Assembly: GCF_037198285.1 (NCBI RefSeq)
Contig: NZ_CP147243.1
Coordinates: 2,472,422-2,536,421, forward strand
Reading direction: 5' to 3'
DNA: 64,000 nucleotides
Source of the DNA: Haladaptatus sp. DJG-WS-42
GTDB lineage: Archaea > Halobacteriota > Halobacteria > Halobacteriales > Halococcaceae
Part shown: piece by piece, positions 31,212-39,880 of the stretch
Numbering within the stretch: the stretch's first letter is position 1
How the letters are laid out: each line of letters starts with the position of its first letter
The notes under the pieces: generated by a model
Database searches by the model: none
The model's input: the letters and a program-made list of their open reading frames with translations, nothing else
Told to the model about the DNA's origin: nothing
Made by a program: the position numbers and the translations under genes

Positions 31212-32798
31212 ATGGGTGACAAACTCCCGATTGGACGGCGTACATTTTTAAAAGCAACCGGTTCTGCGGCACTTCTCGCTTCGATGGGGCAGGTGACTGC
31301 ACAGGGACCAAACAACGGGCGGCGTCGCGGGTCAAAGGAAAACGAAGTTCTCGTCGGCGTTTCAATAGGCGCACCCGACCACCGTGCGGAGGTCGAAAAA
31401 CACGTTCCCGAACACGCAGAGGCAGTCCACGACTGTTCGTGTCTTCGCTACGTTGCGGTCAAGTTTAACGACAACGCGAGCGACCAAGCAAAGGAGAAGT
31501 TCAAGAAACGCATTCGCAAGAAAGCGTACATCAAATACGCAGAAGACAACGCAACGGTCTCGACGGCGTACACGCCAAACGACACGCGCTATGGCGACCA
31601 GTACGCAGACCAGATGGTCAACGCACCAACGGCGTGGGACACGACGCTCGGCAGTTCTGACATCACCGTCGCCGTGGTAGACCAAGGGGTCAAATACGAC
31701 CACCCAGACTTAGACGGCAACATGGACGGGGGCGTTTCGAACTACGGCTACGACTTCGTTGACGACGACGCAGACCCGTACCCAGACGTGCTCGCAGACG
31801 AGTACCACGGCACGCACGTCGCCGGAATCGCGGCCGGTGAAGTGGACAACGGCGAAGGCATTTCCGGCATCGGGAACTCCTCAATTCTCTCTGCCCGCGC
31901 TCTGAGCGAGGAAGGGACGGGTTCGACCTCCGACATCGCAGACGCCATCGTCTGGGCCGCGGACAACGGTGCAGACGTCATCAACCTCTCGCTCGGTGGC
32001 GGCGGCTACACGCAGACGATGAAAAACGCCGTCTCGTACGCCTACAACACCCACGGTGTCTTCATCGCCGCAGCCGCTGGGAACGACGGTGCAGGCTCGG
32101 TGTCGTATCCAGCCGCGTACTCTGAATGTCTCGCTGTCTCCGCGCTCGACCCGGACGGCTCGCTCGCCTCGTACTCGAACTACGGAAGCAACCTCGAACT
32201 CGCCGCACCCGGCACGAACGTCCTTTCGACGTGGACTGACGACGGCTACAACAAAATCTCTGGCACCTCGATGGCGACGCCGGTCGTCGCCGGGGTTGCC
32301 GGATTGACGCTCGCACAATGGAGCCTCTCAGCGTCTGAACTCCGGACGCACCTGAAGAACACGGCGGTAGACGTAGGTCTTTCATCGAGCCAGCAAGGCA
32401 GCGGCCGCGTAGACGCCGGAAACGCCGTCACGACCGACCCTGACGACGGAGGCGCAGGCGGTGGCGGCGGCAGCGGCGAAACCGACACGACGACGGTGAA
32501 CGACTCGCTATCGAGCAGTGCTGACGCAGACTGCTGGTCGTACGCGTGGAGCTATTCGGCCCCAAGCGAGGTCGAGATTACGCTTTCGGGTCCGAGCAGC
32601 GCTGACTTCGACCTGTACGTGAGCGACGGCACGGGTGCCTGCCCGACGACGTACTCGTTCGATTACTACTCCTACAGCGCGAACAGCGAGGAAGCGGTCA
32701 TCATCACGAACCCGGACGTTTCGACCGACCTCCACATCCTCGTCGATTCCTACAGCGGCAGCGGGAGCTACGAGCTGACCATCACCGAGACACAGTAA
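31212..32798 (+). CDS. Tat-exported subtilisin-like serine protease (halolysin type)
   Basis: A 528-residue extracellular protease. The N-terminus IGRRTFLKATGSAALLASMG is a Tat signal; residues about 40-115 are an inhibitor I9-type propeptide (VLVGVSIGAPDHRAEVEKHV ... YIKYAEDNATV); the S8 catalytic domain follows with Asp in TVAVVDQGVKYDHPDL, His in YHGTHVAGIAAG, oxyanion Asn in FIAAAAGNDG and Ser in GTSMATPVVAG. After a Gly-rich linker (GGAGGGGGSGE) a C-terminal PPC domain (SSADADCWSYAWSYSAPSEV...) covers the last 100 residues, as in halolysins. Activity in high salt and folding before export are expected. Monocistronic with terminator. Confidence 0.93.
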   Translation: MGDKLPIGRRTFLKATGSAALLASMGQVTAQGPNNGRRRGSKENEVLVGVSIGAPDHRAEVEKHVPEHAEAVHDCSCLRYVAVKFNDNASDQAKEKFKKRIRKKAYIKYAEDNATVSTAYTPNDTRYGDQYADQMVNAPTAWDTTLGSSDITVAVVDQGVKYDHPDLDGNMDGGVSNYGYDFVDDDADPYPDVLADEYHGTHVAGIAAGEVDNGEGISGIGNSSILSARALSEEGTGSTSDIADAIVWAADNGADVINLSLGGGGYTQTMKNAVSYAYNTHGVFIAAAAGNDGAGSVSYPAAYSECLAVSALDPDGSLASYSNYGSNLELAAPGTNVLSTWTDDGYNKISGTSMATPVVAGVAGLTLAQWSLSASELRTHLKNTAVDVGLSSSQQGSGRVDAGNAVTTDPDDGGAGGGGGSGETDTTTVNDSLSSSADADCWSYAWSYSAPSEVEITLSGPSSADFDLYVSDGTGACPTTYSFDYYSYSANSEEAVIITNPDVSTDLHILVDSYSGSGSYELTITETQ

Positions 32799-32820
32799 GT
32801 CTTGGCTGAGACTCCTTTTT
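32798..32820 (+). terminator. Intrinsic-type terminator after the subtilase
   Basis: Stem AGTCT/AGACT around the loop TGGCTG, followed by CC and five T (32816-32820), starting on the last base of the stop codon. Confidence 0.6.
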
Positions 32821-32885
32821 GAGTCGCGTTGACGGCCATTGCTGTAGACGTAAGCGTTACCCGTGAGCGTCTGATAAGCCCGCCA

Positions 32886-33434
32886 ATGAGCGACGCCGCG
32901 TTCGACGCAGACCAGTGGGCCTCGGAACTCGAAGCCCACCGCGAAGAGAAAGACCAGTTTTTCAGAGACCACAAACAGTCGCCGGTCGCCCCCGAAAACC
33001 GAGACCAGTTCGACGGCCTCCAGTACTTCCCACCCGACCCTGCCTACCGTATCAACGCGACGGCAACCGTCCACGACGACCCCGATACCGTCTCACTCGA
33101 AACGACGGCGGGACCGGAAGTCGAGTACGAACGCTCACTCACGCTCAGCTTCGAGGTGCGCGACGACGAGTTCACGCTCGCAGCCTACCGCCAAGGTGAC
33201 GGCCCGTACTTCGTCCCCTTCCGCGACAAGACAACCGGCCAGCAGTCGTTCCAGTACGGTCGCTACATGGAGTTTGAGACCGACCACGCGGTCGAAGACG
33301 GTGACGTGCTCACGCTCGATTTCAACCTCGCGTTCAATCCGTTCTGTGCGTACTCAGACGCCTTTACGTGCCCATTGCCACCGCGCGAAAACTGGCTCGA
33401 TGTGGTCATCACTGCGGGCGAGAAGTGGGAGTAA
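32886..33434 (+). CDS. DUF1684 domain protein
   Basis: A 182-residue cytoplasmic protein of the DUF1684 family: DQWASELEAHREEKDQFFRDHKQSP at the start, then LQYFPPDPAYRINATATV, FVPFRDKTTGQQSFQYGRYMEF and the family-defining end DFNLAFNPFCAYSDAFTCPLPPRENWLDVVITAGEKWE, where FNPxCAYxxxxxCPLPPxEN is diagnostic with its two Cys. Family function is unknown; both cysteines are retained. Lies between the subtilase and ilvA on the same strand, with its own upstream gap. Confidence 0.87.
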   Translation: MSDAAFDADQWASELEAHREEKDQFFRDHKQSPVAPENRDQFDGLQYFPPDPAYRINATATVHDDPDTVSLETTAGPEVEYERSLTLSFEVRDDEFTLAAYRQGDGPYFVPFRDKTTGQQSFQYGRYMEFETDHAVEDGDVLTLDFNLAFNPFCAYSDAFTCPLPPRENWLDVVITAGEKWE

Positions 33435-33500
33435 GCCCTCGATTCCGGCTCCGACACTTCCCGACGCACTGATAAATTCCCGGCGAAGAACGCGAAACTG

Positions 33501-33506
33501 TTTATA
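33501..33506 (+). promoter_or_regulatory. TATA box of threonine ammonia-lyase gene
   Basis: TTTATA 26-31 bp upstream of the start codon; predicts a leaderless mRNA. Confidence 0.55.
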
Positions 33507-33531
33507 CGGCCTTATTGGGTATTATGCACCA

Positions 33532-34752
33532 ATGGTCAGTATCGAACTTCGTGATATTCGGGCAGCGCGAAAACGGTTCGACAACGAGGCCGTTGTTCGC
33601 CACACGCCGCTCGAAACGAGTCGCTCGCTGAGCCGAATGTCCGGCGCGGACGTTCACCTCAAAATGGAACATCTCCAGCGGACGGGGTCGTTCAAAACGC
33701 GCGGGGCGTACAACAAGCTAAAACAAGTCGCCGCCGCAGGCGGAGTCAACCGAGTTGTCGCCGCAAGCGCCGGAAATCACGCACAGGGTGTTGCCCTCGC
33801 GGCGACGACGGTCGGCATCGAATCGACCATCGTGATGCCAAAAAGCGCCCCACAGACGAAAATCGACGCAACCCGCGACTACGGCGGCGACGTCGAACTC
33901 CACGGGAGCAACTTCCCCGAGGCGATGGCGTACGCGAAGACGCTCACTGAGGCCGACGACACTATCTTCGTCCATGCCTACGACGACCCGGACATCGTCG
34001 CCGGGCAGGGAACCATTGGTTTAGAGATTCACGCAGACCTCCCGGAGGTCGATACGGTCATCGTCCCAATCGGTGGCGGCGGGCTGATTGGCGGCATCTC
34101 GACGGCGCTCAAGGCGCTCGACCCCTCGATTCACGTCGTTGGCGTCCAAGCCGAGGCGGCGGCAACGGTACCAGAAAGTCTCGATAAGGGGGGCCCTCAC
34201 TCGATTGACCACCCGGACACGATTGCAGACGGGATTGCGACCGGCGGCATCTCCGAGTTGACCTACGACCTCATCGAACGCCACGTAGACGAAGTCATCA
34301 CCGTCTCAGACGACCAGATTTCGAGCGGGATTCTCATTCTCTTAGAGCGCGCAAAGCAGTTGGTCGAAGGAGCCGGGGCCGTGTCGGTCGCCGCCCTCCT
34401 CAGCGACGACCTCGACGTCGAGGGTGAAACTGTCGTCCCCCTGCTCTGTGGCGGGAACATCGACATGTCCATGCTCCAGACGGTGTTGACCCACGCGCTC
34501 ACCGAACGCGCACAACTGCTTCGCCTGCGCGTGAAAATCGACGACCAGCCGGGCAAGATGACCCAGATTTCCGGCATCATCGCAGACGAGGGAGCGAACA
34601 TCCGCGACGTGCGACACGACCGTGCCGTAGACGACCTGCGCGTTGGCGAGGCCTACCTCGTCTTCCAAGTCGTCACGAGCGGGACCGAACACGCAGAGTC
34701 AATCGGGCGAGCTATCGAGAGCGCAGGCTACGAAGTCGAGCGGATGAACTAA
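33532..34752 (+). CDS. ilvA: Threonine ammonia-lyase (biosynthetic/catabolic threonine dehydratase)
   Basis: A 406-residue fold-type II PLP enzyme that converts threonine to 2-oxobutanoate and ammonia, feeding isoleucine synthesis. PLP lysine is Lys55 (RTGSFKTRGAYNK); the phosphate-binding glycine loop is IPIGGGGLIGGIS; ASAGNHAQGVALAA is the Asn loop that holds the cofactor. The C-terminal about 75 residues are an ACT domain (LRLRVKIDDQPGKMTQISGIIADEGANIRDVRHDR), as in the TdcB-like archaeal enzymes regulated by amino acids or nucleotides. The start is preceded by a well-placed TATA box. Confidence 0.93.
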   Translation: MVSIELRDIRAARKRFDNEAVVRHTPLETSRSLSRMSGADVHLKMEHLQRTGSFKTRGAYNKLKQVAAAGGVNRVVAASAGNHAQGVALAATTVGIESTIVMPKSAPQTKIDATRDYGGDVELHGSNFPEAMAYAKTLTEADDTIFVHAYDDPDIVAGQGTIGLEIHADLPEVDTVIVPIGGGGLIGGISTALKALDPSIHVVGVQAEAAATVPESLDKGGPHSIDHPDTIADGIATGGISELTYDLIERHVDEVITVSDDQISSGILILLERAKQLVEGAGAVSVAALLSDDLDVEGETVVPLLCGGNIDMSMLQTVLTHALTERAQLLRLRVKIDDQPGKMTQISGIIADEGANIRDVRHDRAVDDLRVGEAYLVFQVVTSGTEHAESIGRAIESAGYEVERMN

Positions 34753-34838
34753 CCCGCGCAGTTGGTTTTCTTTCTCGCAGAACAGTCGTCAAAAACCGAC
34801 AGACGGCCCTGCAGTAGACCTCCCGCTGTCTGTGCCGG

Positions 34839-34868
34839 ATAATAAACGGACGCACATATGTGGCAGAA
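34839..34868 (+). promoter_or_regulatory. Promoter region with shared signature upstream of the amine importer
   Basis: ATAATAAAC (TATA-like) is followed by GGACGCACATATGTGGCAGAA. Aligned without gaps with the promoter at 44650-44682 it shares AAAC-N3-CGCA-N2-TATGTGGCAGAA. It lies about 110 bp before the substrate-binding protein gene, leaving a long leader. CACATATGTG (34853-34862) is a perfect palindrome. Confidence 0.55.
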
Positions 34869-34976
34869 TGGTATTGGTCTACAGCCCAAAATCTTGTCAA
34901 ACGTGACCGAGGTGCCTGATAGCATACATGTTGCTCAACACTGACACTATCGGCACGCAACCGAGGTCGAGAAACC

Positions 34977-36200
34977 ATGAGAGATGAATTAGAATTTTCG
35001 AGACGAGAATGGATGAAAGCAACTGGTGCGCTGGGTGCAACCGCGGTGTCCGGCCTCGCTGGCTGTCTTGGCGGTGGTGGCGGCGGTGGCGAGGGTGCCC
35101 CGCTGTCGATGATTGAAGCCGAACCCCACCCCGGGTTGTACGAGCCATCCGAGGAAGAGAAAAACAACCAAGAAACGCTCGCACACCTGACCTGGACGGG
35201 CTACGATGCAGAGAACGTCCAAGGGCCGTTTCGCCAAAAGTTCAACGCCGAGACGAAAATCGACCTGTTCACGTCGAATCCGAAGGCGTTCAACCGCCTG
35301 AAATCGGGTGAGTGGCAGCAGTTCCACCAAGCCACGTTCGACATGGCGTGGATTCCGCGGCTCGCAGAGGCCGACCTTATCCGGCCGATGGACTACGAGT
35401 CGTGGAAGCCCTACACCTTCGACCAGTACATCGACCTGTTCAAGCGCGAAAACGGGTACAAGTACGCCTTCCTCAATGAGGACGATTACACGTTCGACAC
35501 GGAGGGCAAACTCTACGGTCTCCCACAGCGGTTCGGGTGGGCCTCGTTCGCGGTGAACACCGACACGGTCGCAGAGAACGATTACAAGAGCTACGACGCC
35601 GCGTGGTCGGGCGACTACAACGTCGGTGTCTACGACCTGATGTTCTGGGGCATCCAGATTATCATGCTCCGGGAGGGCATCGACCCGTTCAAAGAACACA
35701 CCGAAGAGGAAGTAGAACAGGTCAGACAGGCCACGTTCGACCTGTTCGACAACGCGACCACGTTGCTCCCTGATTTCGCGTCGATGAACCAGGCACTCAA
35801 AGCCGGCGAAATCGACATCGGATTCATCAGCGGTAACTGGATTAACGGCACGCTTCGGCGCGACGGGAACTACGAGTTCGAAGCCGTCGTGCCAGACGAA
35901 GGGAGCGTCATCTGGGTCGAAACGACTGCCTTCGTCAAAGGCGAGCAGCCGGACATCTCTGACAACTACATGGCCTACATGATGAACGGCGAGAACGCCC
36001 TCAAACTCTCGTGGCCGAGTTCGGGCGGGACGAACGTTGTGCCCCACAAAACGGCGTGGGAGAACTACAACGACGAACAGCGCAAGGTGCTGCGCGTAGA
36101 CGATGTACCAGACATCATCGACCGGAGTGTCTTCTACGAAGGTATCCCGGACTTAGACAAGTTCGAACCAATCTGGCGCGAAGCGAAGACCCGCATCTAG
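34977..36200 (+). CDS. Polyamine-type ABC transporter substrate-binding lipoprotein
   Basis: A 407-residue PotD/PotF-family binding protein. Signal SRREWMKATGALGATAVSG has twin Arg and ends in lipobox LAGC (Cys29 or nearby), followed by a Gly-rich tether. The mature part follows the family: NPKAFNRLKSGEWQQFHQATFDMAWIP, ADLIRPMDYESWKPYTFDQYI, GKLYGLPQRFGWASFAVNTDTV, and LMNGENALKLSWPSSGGTNV-like C-terminal motif. Binding of spermidine/putrescine-like amines is the family norm, but other amines or amino-acid derivatives are possible. First gene of a four-gene importer operon. Confidence 0.88.
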   Translation: MRDELEFSRREWMKATGALGATAVSGLAGCLGGGGGGGEGAPLSMIEAEPHPGLYEPSEEEKNNQETLAHLTWTGYDAENVQGPFRQKFNAETKIDLFTSNPKAFNRLKSGEWQQFHQATFDMAWIPRLAEADLIRPMDYESWKPYTFDQYIDLFKRENGYKYAFLNEDDYTFDTEGKLYGLPQRFGWASFAVNTDTVAENDYKSYDAAWSGDYNVGVYDLMFWGIQIIMLREGIDPFKEHTEEEVEQVRQATFDLFDNATTLLPDFASMNQALKAGEIDIGFISGNWINGTLRRDGNYEFEAVVPDEGSVIWVETTAFVKGEQPDISDNYMAYMMNGENALKLSWPSSGGTNVVPHKTAWENYNDEQRKVLRVDDVPDIIDRSVFYEGIPDLDKFEPIWREAKTRI

Positions 36201-36233
36201 TCCCCCTCCCCCATTTCGACATACACCACACAC

Positions 36234-37298
36234 ATGTTACAAGCGACAAATCTACGCAAGGAATACGGCTCGCTCGTCGCCGTCGAGGACGTCGATTTCG
36301 AAATCGAATCCGGAGAGTTCGCCACCATCGTCGGCCCCTCTGGCTGTGGGAAGACAACGCTCCTCCGGATGATCGCCGGGCATCTCACGCCAACCTCCGG
36401 GACGCTCGAATTCGACGGGCAAGACATCACGACGCTCGAACCACAGGAACGGCCGACGAGTCTCGTGTTCCAGTCCTGGGCGCTGTTCCCGCACATGACC
36501 GTCCGAGAAAACATCGAGTTCCCCATCAAAGCCCGCGGCGGCGAGGTAAACGGCAAGGTAGAGGAGCTGCTCTCACTCGTCCGCCTCGAACCCGACGTGT
36601 ATGCAGAAAAGCAGGCAACAGAACTCTCTGGCGGGCAAAAACAGCGCGTTGCACTCGCGCGTTCGCTCGCCTACGACCCGGACATCCTCCTGCTCGACGA
36701 ACCGCTCGCCTCGCTCGACTACGTGCTTCAAAAGCGGCTCCAGCGTGAGTTGGCAGACCTGAACGTCGAACTCGACATGACGTTCATCTACGTCACTCAC
36801 TCGCTCGAATCTGCGCTCGTCATGAGCGACAAACTGTTCGTCATCGACGACGGCAACATCATCCAGACGGGCCCGCCAGAGGAGATCTACCGCAACCCGA
36901 ACAACAAGTTCATCGCGGAGTTCATGGGTGACGCGAACGTGTTCGAGGTGGACACCACGGTGCGCGAGGACACGGTACTCGTCGCCGGAGCAGAGTTCGA
37001 CGGTTCGACCGAAGTCCCACGACGGGGGTCGAGCGACGACCGCCTCACTCACCTCGTCGTTCGCCACGACGACTGCGCCGTCGAACCGACGTTGACCCAC
37101 GACATGGGCACCGAGGTGAAAGTCACCAACGTCCTCATCAAGGGGAACACCGCGCTCATCGAGGTCAAGTCGACAGACGCAGGCGCTGAGTACGTCGCAG
37201 AGATGAGCTTCGACCGCGTCCAGCAACTCGGTATCGAGATGGGCGACACTGCTATCCTCCAGTGGGAGGCAGCGAAAGCAATCCCGGTTCCGGAGTGA
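36234..37298 (+). CDS. Polyamine-type ABC transporter ATP-binding protein
   Basis: A 354-residue PotA-type ATPase: Walker A GPSGCGKTTLLR, Q-loop LVFQSWALFPHM, signature LSGGQKQRVALARSLA, Walker B ILLLDEPLASLD, switch His in VTHSLES. The C-terminal about 110 residues form a TOBE regulatory domain. Powers the importer from the cytoplasm. A 33-bp gap separates it from the binding-protein gene and it is 2 bp from the first permease gene. Confidence 0.93.
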   Translation: MLQATNLRKEYGSLVAVEDVDFEIESGEFATIVGPSGCGKTTLLRMIAGHLTPTSGTLEFDGQDITTLEPQERPTSLVFQSWALFPHMTVRENIEFPIKARGGEVNGKVEELLSLVRLEPDVYAEKQATELSGGQKQRVALARSLAYDPDILLLDEPLASLDYVLQKRLQRELADLNVELDMTFIYVTHSLESALVMSDKLFVIDDGNIIQTGPPEEIYRNPNNKFIAEFMGDANVFEVDTTVREDTVLVAGAEFDGSTEVPRRGSSDDRLTHLVVRHDDCAVEPTLTHDMGTEVKVTNVLIKGNTALIEVKSTDAGAEYVAEMSFDRVQQLGIEMGDTAILQWEAAKAIPVPE

Positions 37299-37300
37299 CC

Positions 37301-38227
37301 ATGTCTACGATAGAAAAACTCCAGCACCAGCTTGGCACTGCGGGCGACGAGAGCATCCTGCGGACGCTTGCCCGCCCGCCGACGGTGTTCATGATTCCGC
37401 TCACGGTGCTGTTGGTGTTCATGTTCATCGGCCCGATTCTCTCCATCGTGCTGTACTCGATGATGCCGAGCAACGCACTGTCGCTCAATCCAGCGACGTG
37501 GACGGTCGCCAACTACGCAGAGATTATCGGCGGCGTCATCGACGGGACGGGCGTCTACGGCGAAGTGATGTCGAACACCGTGCTCATCAGCGTCGCAACG
37601 ACGCTCGCCACGCTTGTGTTCTCGTATCCGGCCGCCTACGCGCTGGCCCGCAAAATCAAGCGGTTCAAGCTGCTGTTCTTGCTCGCACTCATCGTGCCGC
37701 TGTTCACGAGCGTCAACATCCGCGTGTTCGGGTGGGTGTTGTTCCTCGTCAAACGCGGCGTTCTCCAGAGCCTCCTCGGGCAGTTCGGCATTGCGACGCC
37801 GTCGTTGCTCTACCAAGAGTGGACCATCATCCTCGGGACGACGTACGTCTACATGCCGTTCATGCTGTTCCCGATTTACCTCTCCATCGGCGCGATCTCC
37901 GATGAGACGTTCGAGGCCGCCCGTGACCTCGGGGCGAGCCGGTACATGCTGTTTCGGGACATCGTGCTCCCGATGAGCAAACCCGGCATCATCATCGGCT
38001 GTCTGTTCGTGTTCGTCCTGAGTCTGGGTGCCGAAGTCGAGGCGCTCTTGCTCGGTGGTGGGTCGATTTACACTGCCGCGAACAACATCAGCTACTCGTT
38101 TGGCTACTCACAGAACTGGCCGCTCGGGTCGGCACAGGCGGTTGGCCTGCTCATCATCACGGTCATCGCGGGCATCGTCATCCTGCGGACAATCGACCTG
38201 CGCGAAATCGCGTCACGGGGGAGCTAA
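37301..38227 (+). CDS. Polyamine-type ABC transporter permease (PotB-like)
   Basis: A 308-residue permease with six membrane helices; first helix PTVFMIPLTVLLVFMFIGPI. The EAA loop that docks on the ATPase is FEAARDLGASRYMLFRDIVLPMSKPGI. The ATG giving MSTIEKLQH is two bases behind the ATPase stop codon; longer versions overlap that gene. Partner of the next gene in forming the channel. Confidence 0.92.
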   Translation: MSTIEKLQHQLGTAGDESILRTLARPPTVFMIPLTVLLVFMFIGPILSIVLYSMMPSNALSLNPATWTVANYAEIIGGVIDGTGVYGEVMSNTVLISVATTLATLVFSYPAAYALARKIKRFKLLFLLALIVPLFTSVNIRVFGWVLFLVKRGVLQSLLGQFGIATPSLLYQEWTIILGTTYVYMPFMLFPIYLSIGAISDETFEAARDLGASRYMLFRDIVLPMSKPGIIIGCLFVFVLSLGAEVEALLLGGGSIYTAANNISYSFGYSQNWPLGSAQAVGLLIITVIAGIVILRTIDLREIASRGS

Positions 38228-38228
38228 C

Positions 38229-39056
38229 ATGAGTACCGAACAATCCACCTCACTCGCATCGCGCATCGGGGGCGGCCTCTGGTACGGCTACGTTGGACTC
38301 GTGGCACTGTTTTTCATGTTGCCACTGTTCAGCCTCGTCATCGCGTCGTTCTACGACGGCCAGATTTTCTCGTTCCCCTACGAGTTTACGACCGACTGGT
38401 ACGCGAAGGCGCTCGCCTCTTCGAGCGTGCAGTCTGCGGTGCTGACGACCGCGAAAATCACCATCCCGGTGACGATTCTCTCGACCATCATCGGGACGGC
38501 TGGCGCGCTTGCCTACACCCGCCACGAGTTCGCGGGCCAAGAGCTGTTCAAAATCTTCGCGCTGTTGCCCATCTTCTTCCCGCTCATCTTGCTCGGACTC
38601 GGGATGTCGATGTGGGCGAACCTGACCGGGCTTGGCTACGGCGTGCTTCCGGCGATTATCGGCGAACTCGTCTGGATTTCACCCATCGTGATGTTCGTCG
38701 TCTCCATCACCGCGCTCAGCGTCGACCCGAACTTAGAGGAAGCCGCGAAAGACCTCGGTGCGGACACGGTGACGCTGTACAAGGACGTTATCTTGCCGCT
38801 CGTCTCCGATGGCATCGTGTCGGGGGCGATCTTCGCGTTCGTCCTTTCGTGGAACAACTACTACATCGTCTCCTACCTCAAGGGGTCTGACATCACCGTC
38901 ACGACGTGGATTCACGGGCGGATGACCCAAGGGTTTACGCCCATCGTCCCAGCGCTCGCGTCGATGATTTTCTACCTCTCACTCACGCTGCTCGTCATCG
39001 CCGTCATCATCGAGTTGCGCGGCGACAAAATCAAGGCAGCGCTCAGCCGCGACTAG
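38229..39056 (+). CDS. Polyamine-type ABC transporter permease (PotC-like)
   Basis: A 275-residue permease, six predicted helices, first at LVALFFMLPLFSLVIASFYDG. EAA loop: LEEAAKDLGADTVTLYKDVILPLVSDG. Start ATG one base after the previous stop codon. Followed by a run of six T (39071-39076) that closes the importer operon. Confidence 0.92.
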   Translation: MSTEQSTSLASRIGGGLWYGYVGLVALFFMLPLFSLVIASFYDGQIFSFPYEFTTDWYAKALASSSVQSAVLTTAKITIPVTILSTIIGTAGALAYTRHEFAGQELFKIFALLPIFFPLILLGLGMSMWANLTGLGYGVLPAIIGELVWISPIVMFVVSITALSVDPNLEEAAKDLGADTVTLYKDVILPLVSDGIVSGAIFAFVLSWNNYYIVSYLKGSDITVTTWIHGRMTQGFTPIVPALASMIFYLSLTLLVIAVIIELRGDKIKAALSRD

Positions 39057-39070
39057 GCTCGCTCACGACG

Positions 39071-39076
39071 TTTTTT
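39071..39076 (+). terminator. T-run terminator of the importer operon
   Basis: TTTTTT 15 bp after the last permease stop codon; archaeal RNA polymerase terminates at such runs. The stem before it is weak. Confidence 0.5.
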
Positions 39077-39130
39077 CTCACAACCGAAACAGTCTGACTG
39101 GCGGTCCATCTCTCACCCAGTAAGGACAAT

Positions 39131-39153
39131 CCGCAGGTATATGTGGTGTGCCA
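39131..39153 (+). promoter_or_regulatory. Shared CCGCAGGTA...TGTGG signature upstream of the HTH regulator
   Basis: CCGCAGGTATATGTGGTGTG then CCA. It shares CCGCAGGTA with 44661-44669 exactly, and TATGTGG with both 34857-34863 and 44668-44674 after a 2-bp insertion. It lies about 30 bp upstream of the regulator's start, where TBP or a regulator would bind. Confidence 0.5.
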
Positions 39154-39181
39154 GCTAAGCGCATTCAATCCCCGGACTCCT

Positions 39182-39880
39182 ATGCTCGAATACACCTTTA
39201 GCATCAAACATCGAGGATGCTGGACGGAAGCTGTCAACGTCACGTTTCCCGACATCGAAGCGACGATAATCTATTCCTATCGCCTGGGAAGCACGAGCGT
39301 GACGATGATTGAGGCGACCAACGTCGCAGACCCGGATGCGTTCGTCGCGTGGCTTTCTGACCACGAAGTGATGACGACAGCCCACCTCATCAACTACGAC
39401 GAAGCCCAACAGACGGCGTTCGTGAGTCTCGCTGGCGACTACGACACCGAGACGGAGCCGGTGCTCAACGTCCTCCTGCGAAACGAATGTTTCCCGACTG
39501 TCCCTTCGACGGTCGAAAACGGGTGGGAACACTGGAGCGTCGTGGCTTCCTCACACGAACTCGTGAGCAAAGCCCACAAAGACTTGAGCGAGCTTGGAAC
39601 CGTCGAGGTCGAATCGCTCAAATCCCCTGAACTCGACCGGATGCTCACTGGATTGACGGAAGTAAAACAAGCCGTCCAGAACCTCTCACCTCGCCAGCGA
39701 GAGGTGTTGGGTCGGGCCATCGACGAGGGCTACTACGACTCGCCGCGAGCGTGTAAGCTGGCCGAACTCGCGGAACTCGATTCTGCGAACACTTCGACGG
39801 TTGGCGAGCATTTGCGTCGGTCTGAAGCGAAAATCCTCAAAGCCGTAAAACCGCTGCTCACCAAAGAAGCGAACGCCTAG
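39182..39880 (+). CDS. Bat-type HTH transcription regulator
   Basis: A 232-residue regulator of the haloarchaeal bacterio-opsin-activator-like group. The C-terminal HTH_10 domain occupies about 170-225 (LSPRQREVLGRAIDEGYYDSPR, LAELAELDSANTSTVGEHLRRSEAKI). The N-terminal half (EYTFSIKHRGCWTEAVNVTFPDI, VVASSHELVSKAHKDLSELG) is a ligand-sensing domain of this group without a recognised ligand. Flanked by the importer operon and the glutamine-synthetase-like gene, it is the obvious candidate controller of this locus. The stop codon overlaps that of the convergent gene (CTAG serves both strands). Confidence 0.85.
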   Translation: MLEYTFSIKHRGCWTEAVNVTFPDIEATIIYSYRLGSTSVTMIEATNVADPDAFVAWLSDHEVMTTAHLINYDEAQQTAFVSLAGDYDTETEPVLNVLLRNECFPTVPSTVENGWEHWSVVASSHELVSKAHKDLSELGTVEVESLKSPELDRMLTGLTEVKQAVQNLSPRQREVLGRAIDEGYYDSPRACKLAELAELDSANTSTVGEHLRRSEAKILKAVKPLLTKEANA